Below, piece after piece: positions 26,101 to 36,902 of a stretch of DNA of 64,000 nucleotides; within the stretch, counting starts at the first letter, position 1, and each line of letters opens with the position of its first letter. The DNA is taken from assembly GCA_022836615.1 (NCBI GenBank), contig MU405231.1, positions 291,276-355,275 of the forward strand, given 5' to 3'. Under the pieces are notes generated by a model that was given only the letters and a program-made list of their open reading frames with translations, did not search any database and was not told the origin of the DNA. The translations under genes were made by a program, and so were the position numbers. The DNA comes from Annulohypoxylon bovei var. microspora (taxonomy: Eukaryota > Ascomycota > Sordariomycetes > Xylariales > Hypoxylaceae).

Positions 26101-27252
26101 CTATTCGTGATGCGGCTCCTTGCCCGAGGTATGCAACTTTCAGTCCTCGGCCGTCCACCTAGGATGGTGACAGATCCGGACAACAGGATAACCCTGGACC
26201 CGTCCTGTTGGTCTCAGCTTGCAATGTTGACATGTTACACTTATGAAATATAAATAAAAAATAGATCTGATAGGCTTATAGATTATGATGGACTCGGGCT
26301 TGGGGCGATTACTGTGGGGCTTGACGGTGAAGCTCTCCACAGTCCCTCGACGTAGCTAACCTTTTTTTCTATGGTTGGCTGCATGTGGCTTCGTCTCGTA
26401 AAATAATCGCCAGACTATAGTATGAAATCCAGGTTCCAACATAATTATTAAATGACGTGCAGATATTACTAATAAGAGATAGCCTGTCAGAATATCTCAT
26501 GAACCTTCCACGGCGTCTTCAATGCCATTTCATCAGGTTATAAACCGACTCAGGTACCCGTCGTCTATATTAAGCATACCTGATGATCATATCAGCCCAG
26601 AAAATACTAGCCCAATTATGTATCCACAACATGCCTACCTACCTAGGCTGCTAGGCAAGGTACCTGAGTAGGAGGTCACTTCTATAGTTCAATACGTAAG
26701 AAGCCTCCTCACTCCACATCGTTGGAGTTGACTGCTCACTTCGGTGGCCACCCGGGGATTGTCCCGGTTCATAGCACGGGGTCGCATCAACGAAAACCAC
26801 CTCCCAAACTTTAACAAAACTCCGAGCCGCTCGACCTTGATCGTACTATACTATGACCTCAACATGCGCATGCGGCCTAGTGCTCAGACTCTATGTGTTA
26901 ACTCCGATGAAACGGATTGTGTAGCACAGTGGGTTAGTGACAGGGTTTGTTGGAGCTCAACGGCGCCGCTAAGCACGTGTGGCTGCATATATGCCCCTCG
27001 ATGGTATAGAAGTGTTTCTGGAGTCCCGAGCCATTCCAAATATCAACAGTTATTTCATAGGCTTAGATCAAGAGGTAGGTGAACATGATGTTGCTCAATC
27101 ATGAGTTAGTAAAATGTAAGATGTATTCTCAGTTAGACCGTCCACGCCAAAAGTTCGTCTAATTATGTCATAGATGATTTCCATATATCCAAGTCCCAAT
27201 ACTATCACACACATCAAAATCCGGCTACTTTACTCGGGGGTATATGTCTCCT
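23160..27252. other. Gene-poor stretch upstream of the transcription factor
   Basis: The right-hand flank of 23159 must hold the transcription factor promoter; no clear TATA was seen. Frames of 60-117 codons (for example 23800-24069, 25512-25865, 26744-27082) are unrecognisable and overlap others on the opposite strand. A TACCTAGGTA palindrome lies at 26011-26020. An 8-bp inverted repeat (GCGGTCGT/ACGACCGC) lies near 24655-24700. Confidence 0.45.
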
Positions 27253-29508
27253 TTAAAACATTCCCTGGCCACTTGCCAGGCGTACGAAGCTGTACGGCAC
27301 ATTCTGGCCGACGAGCAACCTGAAGGTCTGAACAGTTGTGAAAGCTGTTGTGTCTGCCACGCCGTACGTGGCAAAGCCGCTCTGCTCGGCGATCAAGCTC
27401 GGGTCACCTTTCCTTGGTCCGTCGGCGAGGTCTAGAAAAACCTTGCGGATCTGCGTCGACGAGCCCCTCGAGCCCCCAAAAGCGCGCACAAGCATGCCGA
27501 CAATATTATACTTCTCAGGCCCTAGCGCGGAGATAATTACGAAGGGGCTGGCCTTATCATGAACCATCCTTGCCCGTTGAAGGCTTTCCAAGCTATTGAA
27601 GGGTTCAACCTCGAGGCCACGGGCTAAATCAGGGGGTGTCTTGAAACCAACGGTATATACCTTTCCAATTCGAAGTGCCTTCAGAGCGTACATGGTCGAC
27701 GCTGCGTCGTCGGCGTTAGTGGCCAGAACGAGCGCTGCGCGATCAGAGTAGGCCGAAGGTGCAAGATCGCGCGTCAGAGTGCTGACGATGCCACGCCAAT
27801 TTGCATTATCAAAGATGAGCGACGAGTTCAGTGGCAACCCGTTAGCATTATTACCGGAGAATATGTCGCCGTTTCGGTAAGAACTGGATGGGGTCATTGG
27901 GGGTGCGGAAGGCGGTGGGGATGATGAACTAGATTGGACAACGATGGTATCAACCATGCCAATCGTACGGGCTGCTTCAGTAATCGACGGACCCGAGCCA
28001 TTGTTAAGGTTCGCAAAGAAGGAGCTGTTGTTCATGAGACTCGTCAGGGATACGGGTGGGCTTAAATAAGCGCCGCCAAATGATTTCTGGTTGCATAAGG
28101 CTTCTATGAAACTTGAATCTTTCGATTGTCTTTCGACAACAGCGAATTGGTGGGGCAATCCAAGTTCGTTGAAGCACTTCTCATAGAAAGGCGCATATGG
28201 TGTCGCAATACGGGAAAATGGACTGCTGATTCCATAAATGCTCTTCTTCGGAAGCTGCCCAAGCAACGACAAGGCTGCGTTAATTTCAGCAGCGCTCAGC
28301 TGGCCTGGCGCAGCAATGATCGGAAGAAGAGGGTGAGTGATGGGCGTGAAGACTTTGTTTAGAGTTCTTGAGAATTGACCAGTTTCTCCCATGTTGACCG
28401 CGGATAAAGGGGGTGAGCCCGGATACTCGGCTCGAATTTTAGAACGGAAATATTCCAATTCAAAATTCTCGTTGTGATCATTGATTATTGATATCATTTT
28501 AATAATATCAGCATATTTTCGAGACTCGAGAAATATGGACTCTGCTTGAGCTGAAGGCCACTTGAAGGTACCGGAAAAATCGTGAAAGGCAGACATGATG
28601 CGACTACTTCCGCGCTTTTCGTATAGCCTCCGACGGATATGCTCCGGAAGCCAAAGCTCGACGTCGATGTATTCAACACCCCACTGGATAGCCCGGAATA
28701 GATATTCGTAGTACAGGTCAGGATTGTCCATAGGAAACCGGCCGTTCTCGCTTTTGCACCTAGTAGTGAAAATAATAGGCAATTCAGTTCTCTGGTGCAG
28801 TAGCATGACCTGTTCGCCAACGTAGCTTAAACTAGGTATCGGCGCGCAACTGCCATCATTCAGAGGCTCCTTCAAAAGGTCGACGCGCAGTTCTACAGCA
28901 TCAGCACCAACAGTGAGAATATCAAGGTTGGGAAGAGCAGCCCGGACATCGGGAAATGTAGTCGAGATGAAGTAACTGCGTGGCTTGGACATAAGCGAGT
29001 CATGATGATTGATCTGGCCGAGAGTAAAGGAGATGAATCGGGCTAAGTCCCGACGAGAGAAGGACAGTCCGGGATACAGATATTCGTAGTCGCACTGCGC
29101 GGAAATATAAGTATCCGGAGGCATTCCGAGGTTAACACTATGAGCGTTAATTGCAACCACAGCATCCTTATTCCGCGTGGAGATGTCGATTTTAGCGCTT
29201 TCCAGCGATATCCCAAGCACCAACTCTTGCTCTATAGAAGTTATGCCTTGGAAACTATCCGCCATCCGGTAGGGTTTCCCCAGAACGTCGGCGAAAACCG
29301 ACACTATACTCTCTTGCCCAGGGCCATAGATAATAACGACTGTTCGAGTATCACCCTTCTGCAATCCACCAGTACCTCTTGTCCCGTTCGTGACTGACGA
29401 TCGCAATGTCTGATCCGTATCCGTTCCGGCGGGCGAAGTTATCGCGCCATTGTTGCCCATCAAACGGGCTGGCGGAAAGGCCTGATGGAGCTGTTGGACT
29501 GTCGCCAT
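27253..29508 (-). CDS. Quinate repressor-like protein (QutR/QA-1S family)
   Basis: A single exon of 751 codons; the ATG at 29508 opens MATVQQLHQA. Known family members (QUTR, QA-1S) are homologous to the last three domains of the AROM polypeptide. They repress the quinate-utilisation activator, with the enzyme folds acting as sensors. Here a dehydroquinase-like region covers about residues 178-390 and keeps a His (AFHDF, H309) and a Lys (ADIIKMI, K337) at places resembling the type I active site. A shikimate dehydrogenase-like region runs from about 395 to 751, with Ser-rich low complexity near 560-580. The N-terminal shikimate kinase-like part looks much reduced (about 55-165) and lacks a normal P-loop. 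The family is usually above 900 residues, so this copy is short. No quinate catabolic gene is present in the window. It could be a diverged paralogue rather than the true repressor. Confidence 0.82.
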   Translation of the reverse strand: MATVQQLHQAFPPARLMGNNGAITSPAGTDTDQTLRSSVTNGTRGTGGLQKGDTRTVVIIYGPGQESIVSVFADVLGKPYRMADSFQGITSIEQELVLGISLESAKIDISTRNKDAVVAINAHSVNLGMPPDTYISAQCDYEYLYPGLSFSRRDLARFISFTLGQINHHDSLMSKPRSYFISTTFPDVRAALPNLDILTVGADAVELRVDLLKEPLNDGSCAPIPSLSYVGEQVMLLHQRTELPIIFTTRCKSENGRFPMDNPDLYYEYLFRAIQWGVEYIDVELWLPEHIRRRLYEKRGSSRIMSAFHDFSGTFKWPSAQAESIFLESRKYADIIKMISIINDHNENFELEYFRSKIRAEYPGSPPLSAVNMGETGQFSRTLNKVFTPITHPLLPIIAAPGQLSAAEINAALSLLGQLPKKSIYGISSPFSRIATPYAPFYEKCFNELGLPHQFAVVERQSKDSSFIEALCNQKSFGGAYLSPPVSLTSLMNNSSFFANLNNGSGPSITEAARTIGMVDTIVVQSSSSSPPPSAPPMTPSSSYRNGDIFSGNNANGLPLNSSLIFDNANWRGIVSTLTRDLAPSAYSDRAALVLATNADDAASTMYALKALRIGKVYTVGFKTPPDLARGLEVEPFNSLESLQRARMVHDKASPFVIISALGPEKYNIVGMLVRAFGGSRGSSTQIRKVFLDLADGPRKGDPSLIAEQSGFATYGVADTTAFTTVQTFRLLVGQNVPYSFVRLASGQGMF

Positions 29509-31389
29509 GACGCCCTAATAGACGACGACCAAATTACAACGGAGAGATGATCTTGAAGCAATATTATTCGAGACTTGATGCTATATTGGAATTGGCTTAA
29601 GCGATAAGTTCTTCATTTGTAACACGTGCCTCGGACTGGCGTTTGATCGGAGAAGGAACAAGAACGGCGGCGGCGCATGGGTGAATTATGATTTTGACAG
29701 GTGGATTCGTATTCATAAACAGATTCTTGACTGATCAAGTGATGCGATCGTAGGTAGTTATCGTGAGAGACATCTCGAGGTTCGGGCTAGTGGTTTTATA
29801 CAACCTAGCTTCTACTATTAAAGAGCTTCAGCTTGGTGATAAGGCCGCAGATTGGAGGCGAAGCTGCGCATGCGACGACTGGCAACCCGATCAAAATAGC
29901 CTCGGGAAAAATTAGACGGTGGTGCGAAGTAATTCTTCCGGCCACTTAAATGTCAGTATCTCCAGCTGCAGTTCAGCGCGGGATCAATCGAGGCGAGAGC
30001 CTCGTGGCTAGAAATAAACGAGAAAGATAAGAAATTGGTGAAGTTCGTAGATGGATTACAAGGTACCTAGAGTAATGTTTAGGCGCTAGACGATAGGTAC
30101 TCTGGTACAATATTTCGCCGAATTAACGGTTAGGATTAGTGGGATTGGCAGGATTGGCTGATACAATTCTGGGGGCCCCACGATTTAGCACCCGTTCTCA
30201 AGCTCTCGAAGATTTACCCCGATACCCTTGTCCTAGTAAGGTTAATGGCTTGCTATTTCTCCGCGAAGTAGGAAGAGCCCTCAAGAATCGCGGAAGGCCC
30301 TACTCAATGATCTAGACTATCTAGACTGGAAGTGTATGATAACAAGCAATTGCCAATCCGTTATACTGTGGATCCATCTAGGTACACCTTTCCAGATCAG
30401 AATACGCTAAACATGGCAGGCCAAGCCCTTCCAGTTTATAAAAGTCTTATCCCCTACCCCTGTCCCACCATACCTACTTCATCCTCACAACTGTCAAAAT
30501 AAACCACCTATGAAACTTACCTACCTATACAACGTCCATTCATTTTTCTAGTTATCCAATGAGAATTCCAATCACCCCTATAGGGGATTATTTCTTATCT
30601 TCACAAGTAGGAAGGGAAAAAAGATCACCGTGGTGCTTTTACTCATGTAGTTCATTATTCCTAACTCATAATTAATATCAAAGCAGCTCATCAAGTCGTA
30701 AAAGGCTATACCTCAAAGTTTTACTTCATACTAAGAATCAACTACGGTTAGTTATATGGAAGAGAGAAAGACAACACTATGAGCTTATACTCCTAATTGA
30801 ATGTTATATCGGTTACTTATGCTACCTAAGTAGAATCAAGTTAGCTAAGGTTCCGTCTTCCCAATAATGGAAATCCCGCGAAAGAAGCGGTCATAGCAGA
30901 AGAGCACCTGGCTTGGATCCTAGCATCAATTCGACACATACAATTTCCCTATAATGCAACTATGCCTATAAAGAATCAAACATAAAATTGCATCATACGT
31001 GTGTAGAATTAGAGGATTAATATGTTGTATTGTCGGATGTGATCTTTAAGCACATCCTGGTACTTAATACCTGATCAGGAGAGCTTGTGGCATCACCAGC
31101 GTTCAACGATCGACCACGATGCGACCTCGGTAGTAGATGCTCCTTTAGTAGAAGCACGCTACATCTATCAACATGCTATATGTCTCGATGGCAGCATATT
31201 TTCCTTGGCTTAAAAAATGAATTATCGTGCTCTAATATATAAGACAGCGGGTTCAACATTATGGGGAACTTGCCTATATACCTACCTAGGTAGGTAGGCA
31301 ACTACGAAACGTGAAGGGATAATAAACTATGACCACTCCTTAGGTGTCATCAGTTTTAGAAAGTTATATAACTAGCGACATAGGTAGCG
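29509..31389. other. Intergenic between qutR-like gene and GH43
   Basis: A divergent intergenic region of about 1.9 kb holding the promoters of both flanking genes. A possible TATA element (AATATATAAG) at 31234-31243 lies about 147 bases before the GH43 start. A CCTACCTAGGTAGG palindrome lies at 31281-31294. No coding frame is supported. Confidence 0.55.
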
Positions 31390-33003
31390 ATGAAGTGGAC
31401 TTTCGTACTTTGCAGCTTGCTGCAATTCAACCTAGCGTCGTCGAGGGCAGCTCCGTCGTCGAATGTTATCGACCCCTTGCTTCAGAACCGAGCAGATTCC
31501 TTTCAAAATCCCGTCGTCTACGAGGATTTCGCTGATAATGACGTCTCGGTTGGCCCTGATGGGTTATACTACTTCTCTGCTTCAAATATGCACTACAGCC
31601 CGGGTGCCCCTATCCTGAGATCTGGTGATCTCGTTAACTGGGAACTTATTGGCCACTCAGTACCTACCCTCGATTTCGGGGAAAAGTACAACTTGACAAA
31701 TGGCCATGCATATCGCGGGGGTACATGGGCCTCTACCATGCGGTTTCGCGAGAGCACTGGGCTCTGGTATTGGATTGGTTGTGTCGATTTCTGGTACACT
31801 TACGTTTACACCGCTAAGGACGCAACTGGACCATGGACCAAAGCGGCTGTCCTTCCTGGAGGGACGTGCTATTATGACTGTGGCCTCCTGATAGACGACG
31901 ACGACACTATGTACGTAGTGTATGGTGCTACAGACGTATCCGTAGCTCAGCTATCCGAAGACGGACTCAGTCAAGTTCAGACAAAGCATCTCTTCAGCGC
32001 TTCAGACGTAGGGAAGGACGGGATCGAGGGAAACCGAATTTACAAGAAAGATGGTTTCTATTACATCCTTGATGATCACCCCGGCGATATCACGTATATC
32101 TGGAAGTCTGATAGCCCTTGGGGCCCATACGAATGCAAGATTCTGGTCAACAATGTCAAGTCCCCTCTTGCCAATGGAGGAGCACCTCACCAAGGAAGTC
32201 TTATTCAGGCTTCGACAGGGGATTGGTACTATATGTCTTTCACATGGGCTTATCCGAACGGTCGTATACCGGTTTTAGCCCCTGTAAAGTGGGAAGATGA
32301 CGGCTTCCCTTCTTTTGTTGCAGACGAAGCTGGTGGATGGGGCTCATCCTATCCAGCACCACTTCCACTTAAAACCGTGCAAGATTGGACTCGCACCGAC
32401 ACATTTGACGATGCCACTCTAGGCCCGGACTGGGAATGGAACCACAATCCCGACGAAACCAAGTATAAAGTCGGTGATGGCAGCGTAGTCCTATCCACTG
32501 CAACTAAAACGGACGACCTCTATGCAGCACGCAACACGTTAACCCATCGAGTTCATGGCGAATTTCCCGTCGGTACTCTTCAAGTAGATTTCAACAATAT
32601 GGCCGACGGCGATCGATTTGGTCTTGCGGCCTTCCGCGATCGCACCGCTTATATTGGCGTCCACCGCAACGGGGCAGAGTACACTTTGTCCGTCGTACAT
32701 AATCTTACGCAAGAAGAATCGGCGTGGAATACGACAAGCAACGGAACCATAGTTGCTACAGAAACGAAAATTCCCGCGAGCAAGACTTTATGGCTCCGAG
32801 CGTCTTTAGATGCGCGTGCGAGTGGTAGTTATGCCGCAAACTTCTCATATAGCACTGGCGGGCAGGAATTCACTCAGCTGGGGAAGCCATACACGATGTA
32901 TACTAATTGGTCCTATTTCATGGGCTATCGCTTTGGAATCTTCAACTATGCTACCAAAGAACTCGGTGGCTCGGTCCGGGCCCTTTCTTTCACAAGCGCT
33001 TGA
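31390..33003 (+). CDS. Secreted glycoside hydrolase family 43 enzyme
   Basis: An intronless gene of 537 codons beginning MKWTFVLCSLLQFNLASSRA, a signal peptide. Residues of about 38-320 match the five-bladed propeller of GH43 xylosidases and arabinofuranosidases. The probable general base is D51 (ADNDVSV), the pKa-tuning residue D163 (YYDCGLLID) and the general acid E213 (GIEGNRIYKKDGFYYI). The usual RGGTWA segment is present at about 109-114. Residues of about 335-537 form a beta-sandwich of the kind often attached to fungal GH43 proteins. There are several N-glycosylation sequons. The enzyme would trim hemicellulose side chains or xylo-oligomers outside the cell; the exact substrate and subfamily cannot be fixed by eye. 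It converges with the GH92 gene, and a small hypothetical gene lies between them. Confidence 0.92.
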   Translation: MKWTFVLCSLLQFNLASSRAAPSSNVIDPLLQNRADSFQNPVVYEDFADNDVSVGPDGLYYFSASNMHYSPGAPILRSGDLVNWELIGHSVPTLDFGEKYNLTNGHAYRGGTWASTMRFRESTGLWYWIGCVDFWYTYVYTAKDATGPWTKAAVLPGGTCYYDCGLLIDDDDTMYVVYGATDVSVAQLSEDGLSQVQTKHLFSASDVGKDGIEGNRIYKKDGFYYILDDHPGDITYIWKSDSPWGPYECKILVNNVKSPLANGGAPHQGSLIQASTGDWYYMSFTWAYPNGRIPVLAPVKWEDDGFPSFVADEAGGWGSSYPAPLPLKTVQDWTRTDTFDDATLGPDWEWNHNPDETKYKVGDGSVVLSTATKTDDLYAARNTLTHRVHGEFPVGTLQVDFNNMADGDRFGLAAFRDRTAYIGVHRNGAEYTLSVVHNLTQEESAWNTTSNGTIVATETKIPASKTLWLRASLDARASGSYAANFSYSTGGQEFTQLGKPYTMYTNWSYFMGYRFGIFNYATKELGGSVRALSFTSA

Positions 33004-33602
33004 TCCTACTAAAAAGGGGGGTTGGGCTGGTTTGAGTTGTTTCCCCCTATTTCCCCATTTACCTAGAGTAACAGGTCCATATAACTAAGTCATAATATCT
33101 ACTCCTATTTACCGGTGCTTAGGTATGCAAGCAGAATAACGTTAAAAATAACAAATATATACCGTTAACTAGACCTTGGAGCGTTCTTAGTACATGTGCC
33201 AAAACAGCATTGTCTCTCAACACAGTTGCTAAAACCCATAATTGAAATATTTAACCTCAGATGATAGTTCGCACTTTGTAATTACAGTGAGTAATTGGTA
33301 TTAATCCGTTCGCTCTACAAGTCTGATGATAATACGACGCGACTGGTGTGATGGATGGGGTATTTAAGACCCATTATTTTCAAGACGATCCTACCGAATT
33401 CATAACCACATAATACAACAGCTCTTCTTATACCAATTTTGAGTGAGAAGCTCCTTCGGGACTGATATATACACATATAAGCACATCTCTTAGCACCGAA
33501 TATGTCTCTTATTTTCCCAGTTTATTGTATTGCGGATGTGCCAATCTCGGTGAGCATCAATCCAATCTATCTCCGATCGGATGGAATTCCTAACATGAAG
33601 CG
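33004..33602. other. Intergenic between GH43 and small hypothetical gene
   Basis: AT-rich 3' flank of the GH43 gene. A short frame from the ATG at 33502 (MSLIFPVYCIADVPIS) could be the missing first exon of the gene that follows; see that entry. Confidence 0.4.
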
Positions 33603-34067
33603 GTGAGAAAGGTGATAGAAAGGCTCTTGAGCGATTCGCTTGAGGGTAGCAACAAGCTAGCCCCAGGAAGCGAGCCCTCTCTCGCCATTGTCACCACTGC
33701 CAATGAAGTGCCTACCACGGCGTCATGGCCACCGCTTCCGCCGTTTACTTCCCCCTTTCTAGGCCAGTCAGTGGAGGAGGTATCTGACCAGTTCGCTCAT
33801 ATAACGCATTTCGCTGTCTTGGACGAACGATCTATCAATGATGAGACAGCGACCCTCGTCCAGCGCGGCTCACTCGGCGATGTCCAAACCGCCCGAGTCA
33901 CTTTCGGTTCGGTTCAGTCTGTGCTCATCGCACTAGATGTTGCCACTATAGGATTTAGTGAAATCCAGAGCATCGCTGCATTTAAGGGTGATGTATATGG
34001 AATAGACTCCGGGAGTCCTAAGAAAGGCCAGCCGGCTCCCCGAATGAGGCTTGGTGGTGGCTCGTAG
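33603..34067 (+). CDS. Hypothetical protein, 5' end uncertain
   Basis: An open frame of 154 codons whose first codon is GTG. There is no in-frame ATG until the last seven codons, so a eukaryotic gene must have an upstream exon. One in-phase solution starts at 33502, uses a GTGAGC donor at 33550 and an acceptor before 33645; it is not proven. The body contains an ordered segment, FAVLDERSINDETATLV, followed by ARVTFGSVQSVLIALDVATIGFSEIQ. This resembles small fungal hypothetical proteins of about 150 residues (possibly DUF6924; I am unsure). There is no signal peptide or membrane segment. It lies on the same strand as GH43, and its 3' end is only about 140 bases from the convergent GH92 gene. 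Confidence 0.5.
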   Translation: MRKVIERLLSDSLEGSNKLAPGSEPSLAIVTTANEVPTTASWPPLPPFTSPFLGQSVEEVSDQFAHITHFAVLDERSINDETATLVQRGSLGDVQTARVTFGSVQSVLIALDVATIGFSEIQSIAAFKGDVYGIDSGSPKKGQPAPRMRLGGGS

Positions 34068-34203
34068 GTCAACTAGGAAAATACGGGGTTGGGTTATGCG
34101 ATGGGATTTGAATGGGAATGCACCAGTTAAAATTATTAAATTCAAGTCAATCTCAATTAGATACTTAGGTACTGATGCTATATGAATACTAAAACATTAT
34201 ATA

Positions 34204-36902
34204 TCATAACTCAACGTGACCGGGACTAGGAGGCACCTCGCCAACATCCCACGCCGTCTGATTGGCGCCAAGTTCAAATTCCAACGAGCTGTTCTGTCCA
34301 TCAGGTCGAACTATATCTTCATGGCTAATCCAACTCTTATTCCACGACTGACCATTGACTTTGAGACTTTGTATATATGGTCCTTTTTCTAATCCCGTCG
34401 CCTTCATCCTCAAAACGGCACCACCGTCGCCGAGTTTCATGGTGATATCCTCGAATCGCGGCGCAAGGATTAAGTACACCGGCTGAGTTACCACAGGGTA
34501 TAGTCCGATCATGTTCCATACCAGCCAGCTACTCATCGATCCGGCATCATCGTTGCCCGGGATTCCCGAGCGCCCAATATTGTAGTACTGGTCAACAACT
34601 TCGCGTGATCTCTGAACTGACTTATACTGTCGCTTCGGGAAATAGTTATATAAGAACGGCGTCATAAAGCTTGGCTCGTTCCCGGGGTTGAAAATGGTCG
34701 AGCCGATGCTATTTCCGCCTTGATTCGATCTTGTGAGTCCCGGGATGAACATGGTATCTAGTCTTGCCTCTGCCTTTTCTGGACCTCCCATAAGAGAGAT
34801 CAGCGACTTCATGTCGAACGGAATCGTCCAGCTATACTCCCATCTTTAGGACAATTATTAGCGTGTACACTTAGGAATAAGTGTGAAACATGAAACTTAC
34901 GGAACACCCTCATAGCTAATACTACTCCACTCGCAAGCACCACATGATAGTGGATCATAATCCTGATAGCTACCATTTGGGTACATCGGGGCGAGGAAAC
35001 CAGTGAAGTTCAATGACGTTACGTCAGCAGCCCAAGTCTTCTGCCAGCCCCTATTCATCAAGTTAGAATGCCTCCTTATGATTTTCGGAGAAGGTAACAG
35101 GTTTCTCACGCTGAACGATTGAGATACTTCACCACATCTTCAGGTGCCTCTCCCTTGGCGACTTGAGACAGCGAGAAGTCATTCAACGAATATTCCACTG
35201 TCTTGCTAAGACATCGACCTTTTGACGGCGTTACATAACCATATTGCTTCCAATCATTGAGCGCACTGCGGCCTTCCTTCGTACTTCCGGTCGGATCTTC
35301 GAAGTCGAAATTGTTGTACGGTTGGATTTCGGCGTTGGTCTTCATAGCTGCGTAGCCATCTGCCCAATTGATACCTCCTTGGAGTCCCTTTACATAGGCG
35401 TCGGCGAGCACATTATCCGAGTTGGAACCGCCTTGCACCCTTCCATTGACGTTACGGCTTCTCCCGTCTGGCATAAATCTCTCAAATCTCCATATGTCGA
35501 TCAAAGCTCTGACGATCCCTATCTGAGTCTTGGGTTGAATAAGGGTTAAGAGGGGATGAAGACATCTAAACGTATCCCAAATGGTGTAAAAGTCATCGTA
35601 ATAAGGCTCATCGGAATCCCAGTAGGGAGTCTCTCCTGTCCTATTTGAAGGGAGCAGGTGAGAATGATACATCGCCGTATAAAACATCTCTAATTGAGTC
35701 TTGTTCGTGGTCGAGACATCGATCTTCGAGAGGACGGCCGAGTTCCATTGGTCTTTAGCGGTATCCCTAACTTCTTCTAGATTCCAATGTGGGATTTCTT
35801 CAAGGAATTGGCACGCCTTGTCTGTCGAGACCCAAGATATCCCAATTTTAGATTTGAGGGTACTGACGTTCGACGGAAACTCAAACAAAGCGCCAATTCG
35901 GTCTGCGTATTGATATCCTACGGTCCCGCCCTCGATCCGGGTCTGATTGGTGAAAGTCGGCTTGACATCTGTTGTGTTTGGCCAGTATGGATCTGTCGCC
36001 TTCCCCGAGAATAGCTGAACTTGCGATGGGGTCGAGTCGAATTGAGCGCAGAAGTATACTCTAAAGTCACCACCTAGAATCCTGTCAGTATAATACCCGC
36101 TCAAGACACTCAATGTTCAACACTAACCCCAAGCCCAGCCCTCTCGATAAACGCCATAGCCTGAGTACCAGGTACCATCGTCGCTACGTTCAAGCTTCCC
36201 ATTGCTATACCACTGTTCTTTCTTTCCAGTGCTTGGGAGAAAGTGACTTAGGTCGACGAGGACGAAGCGTCCGTCTACGTCTTCGGGATATGTATACTTC
36301 ATGATTCCGGCATGCATGCTAGCGCTCATCTCGGCAGTGACGCCGCTCTGAAGTTGAGTTTTATAGTATCCGACGTTAGCTACATCTTTGACAACTCTCG
36401 GTTGCATGTAAGTCAGATTGTCTAGTACATTGACGCCTTCAAGAGTTGTAAGGGGCATCTGCGGTATGAGTCCGTATGTCGGCGCACCCCCTGTTCCACT
36501 TTCGTGCAGCATTGTGATTCCGGTTACGTTGCCGTCTGGGGTATATCCAGCATTCGCAGAAACTAAACTCATCAATATTAGCAAGCAACTAAACATCGTT
36601 ATCCAAGATGAACTCACATGAGACATTCCACCTATTATACTAATTAGAAACAGTATTATCTGAATATTCCGAAGAAAATATAGATATAGAAATACGAACC
36701 GAGTAGTGTCAACCCCAACCTTAACTGCGCCAAACGGAAGAGTAGCCCCCGGGAAGACATTGCCAGCGTTATAAGATGTACCCGGGACTGGGCCTTCGGT
36801 GCCAATGTTTACATATTCTGTAAAATCTTTGGCTGCGTTAGTGGCTGTGGCCCTCACAGCTAACACTAGAGTGCCGGTGACACAACTCCAGGGCAGCTTC
36901 AT
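34204..36902 (-). CDS. Secreted GH92 alpha-mannosidase, six exons
   Basis: Exons read leftward: 36902-36700, 36631-36618, 36562-36128, 36073-35110, 35050-34901 and 34843-34204, giving 801 residues. The introns are 54-68 nt. Exon 2 is a 14-nt microexon needed to give the continuous family sequence DTTRWNVSFSANAGYTPDGN. Family knowledge: GH92 enzymes are calcium-dependent, inverting exo-alpha-mannosidases acting on N-glycans and other mannosides. Visible evidence: a signal peptide (MKLPWSCVTGTLVLAVRATA), an N-terminal beta-sandwich with PFGAVKVGVDTT and MLHESGTGGAPTYG, and an (alpha/alpha)6 barrel with YWDSDEPYYDDFYTIWDTFR, WADGYAAMKTNAE, GNDDAGSMSSW and FEDITMKL. It is probably extracellular and serves glycoprotein or mannan degradation. 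It converges with GH43 and the hypothetical gene. An alternative exon 2 of 22 nt is possible. Confidence 0.93.

Noticed and set aside
26920..26975. tRNA-like A-box (TAGCACAGTGGGTTAGTG)
   Set aside because: There is no B-box (GGTTCGANTCC) at the expected distance and no pairing acceptor stem; perhaps chance or a very old tRNA-derived repeat.
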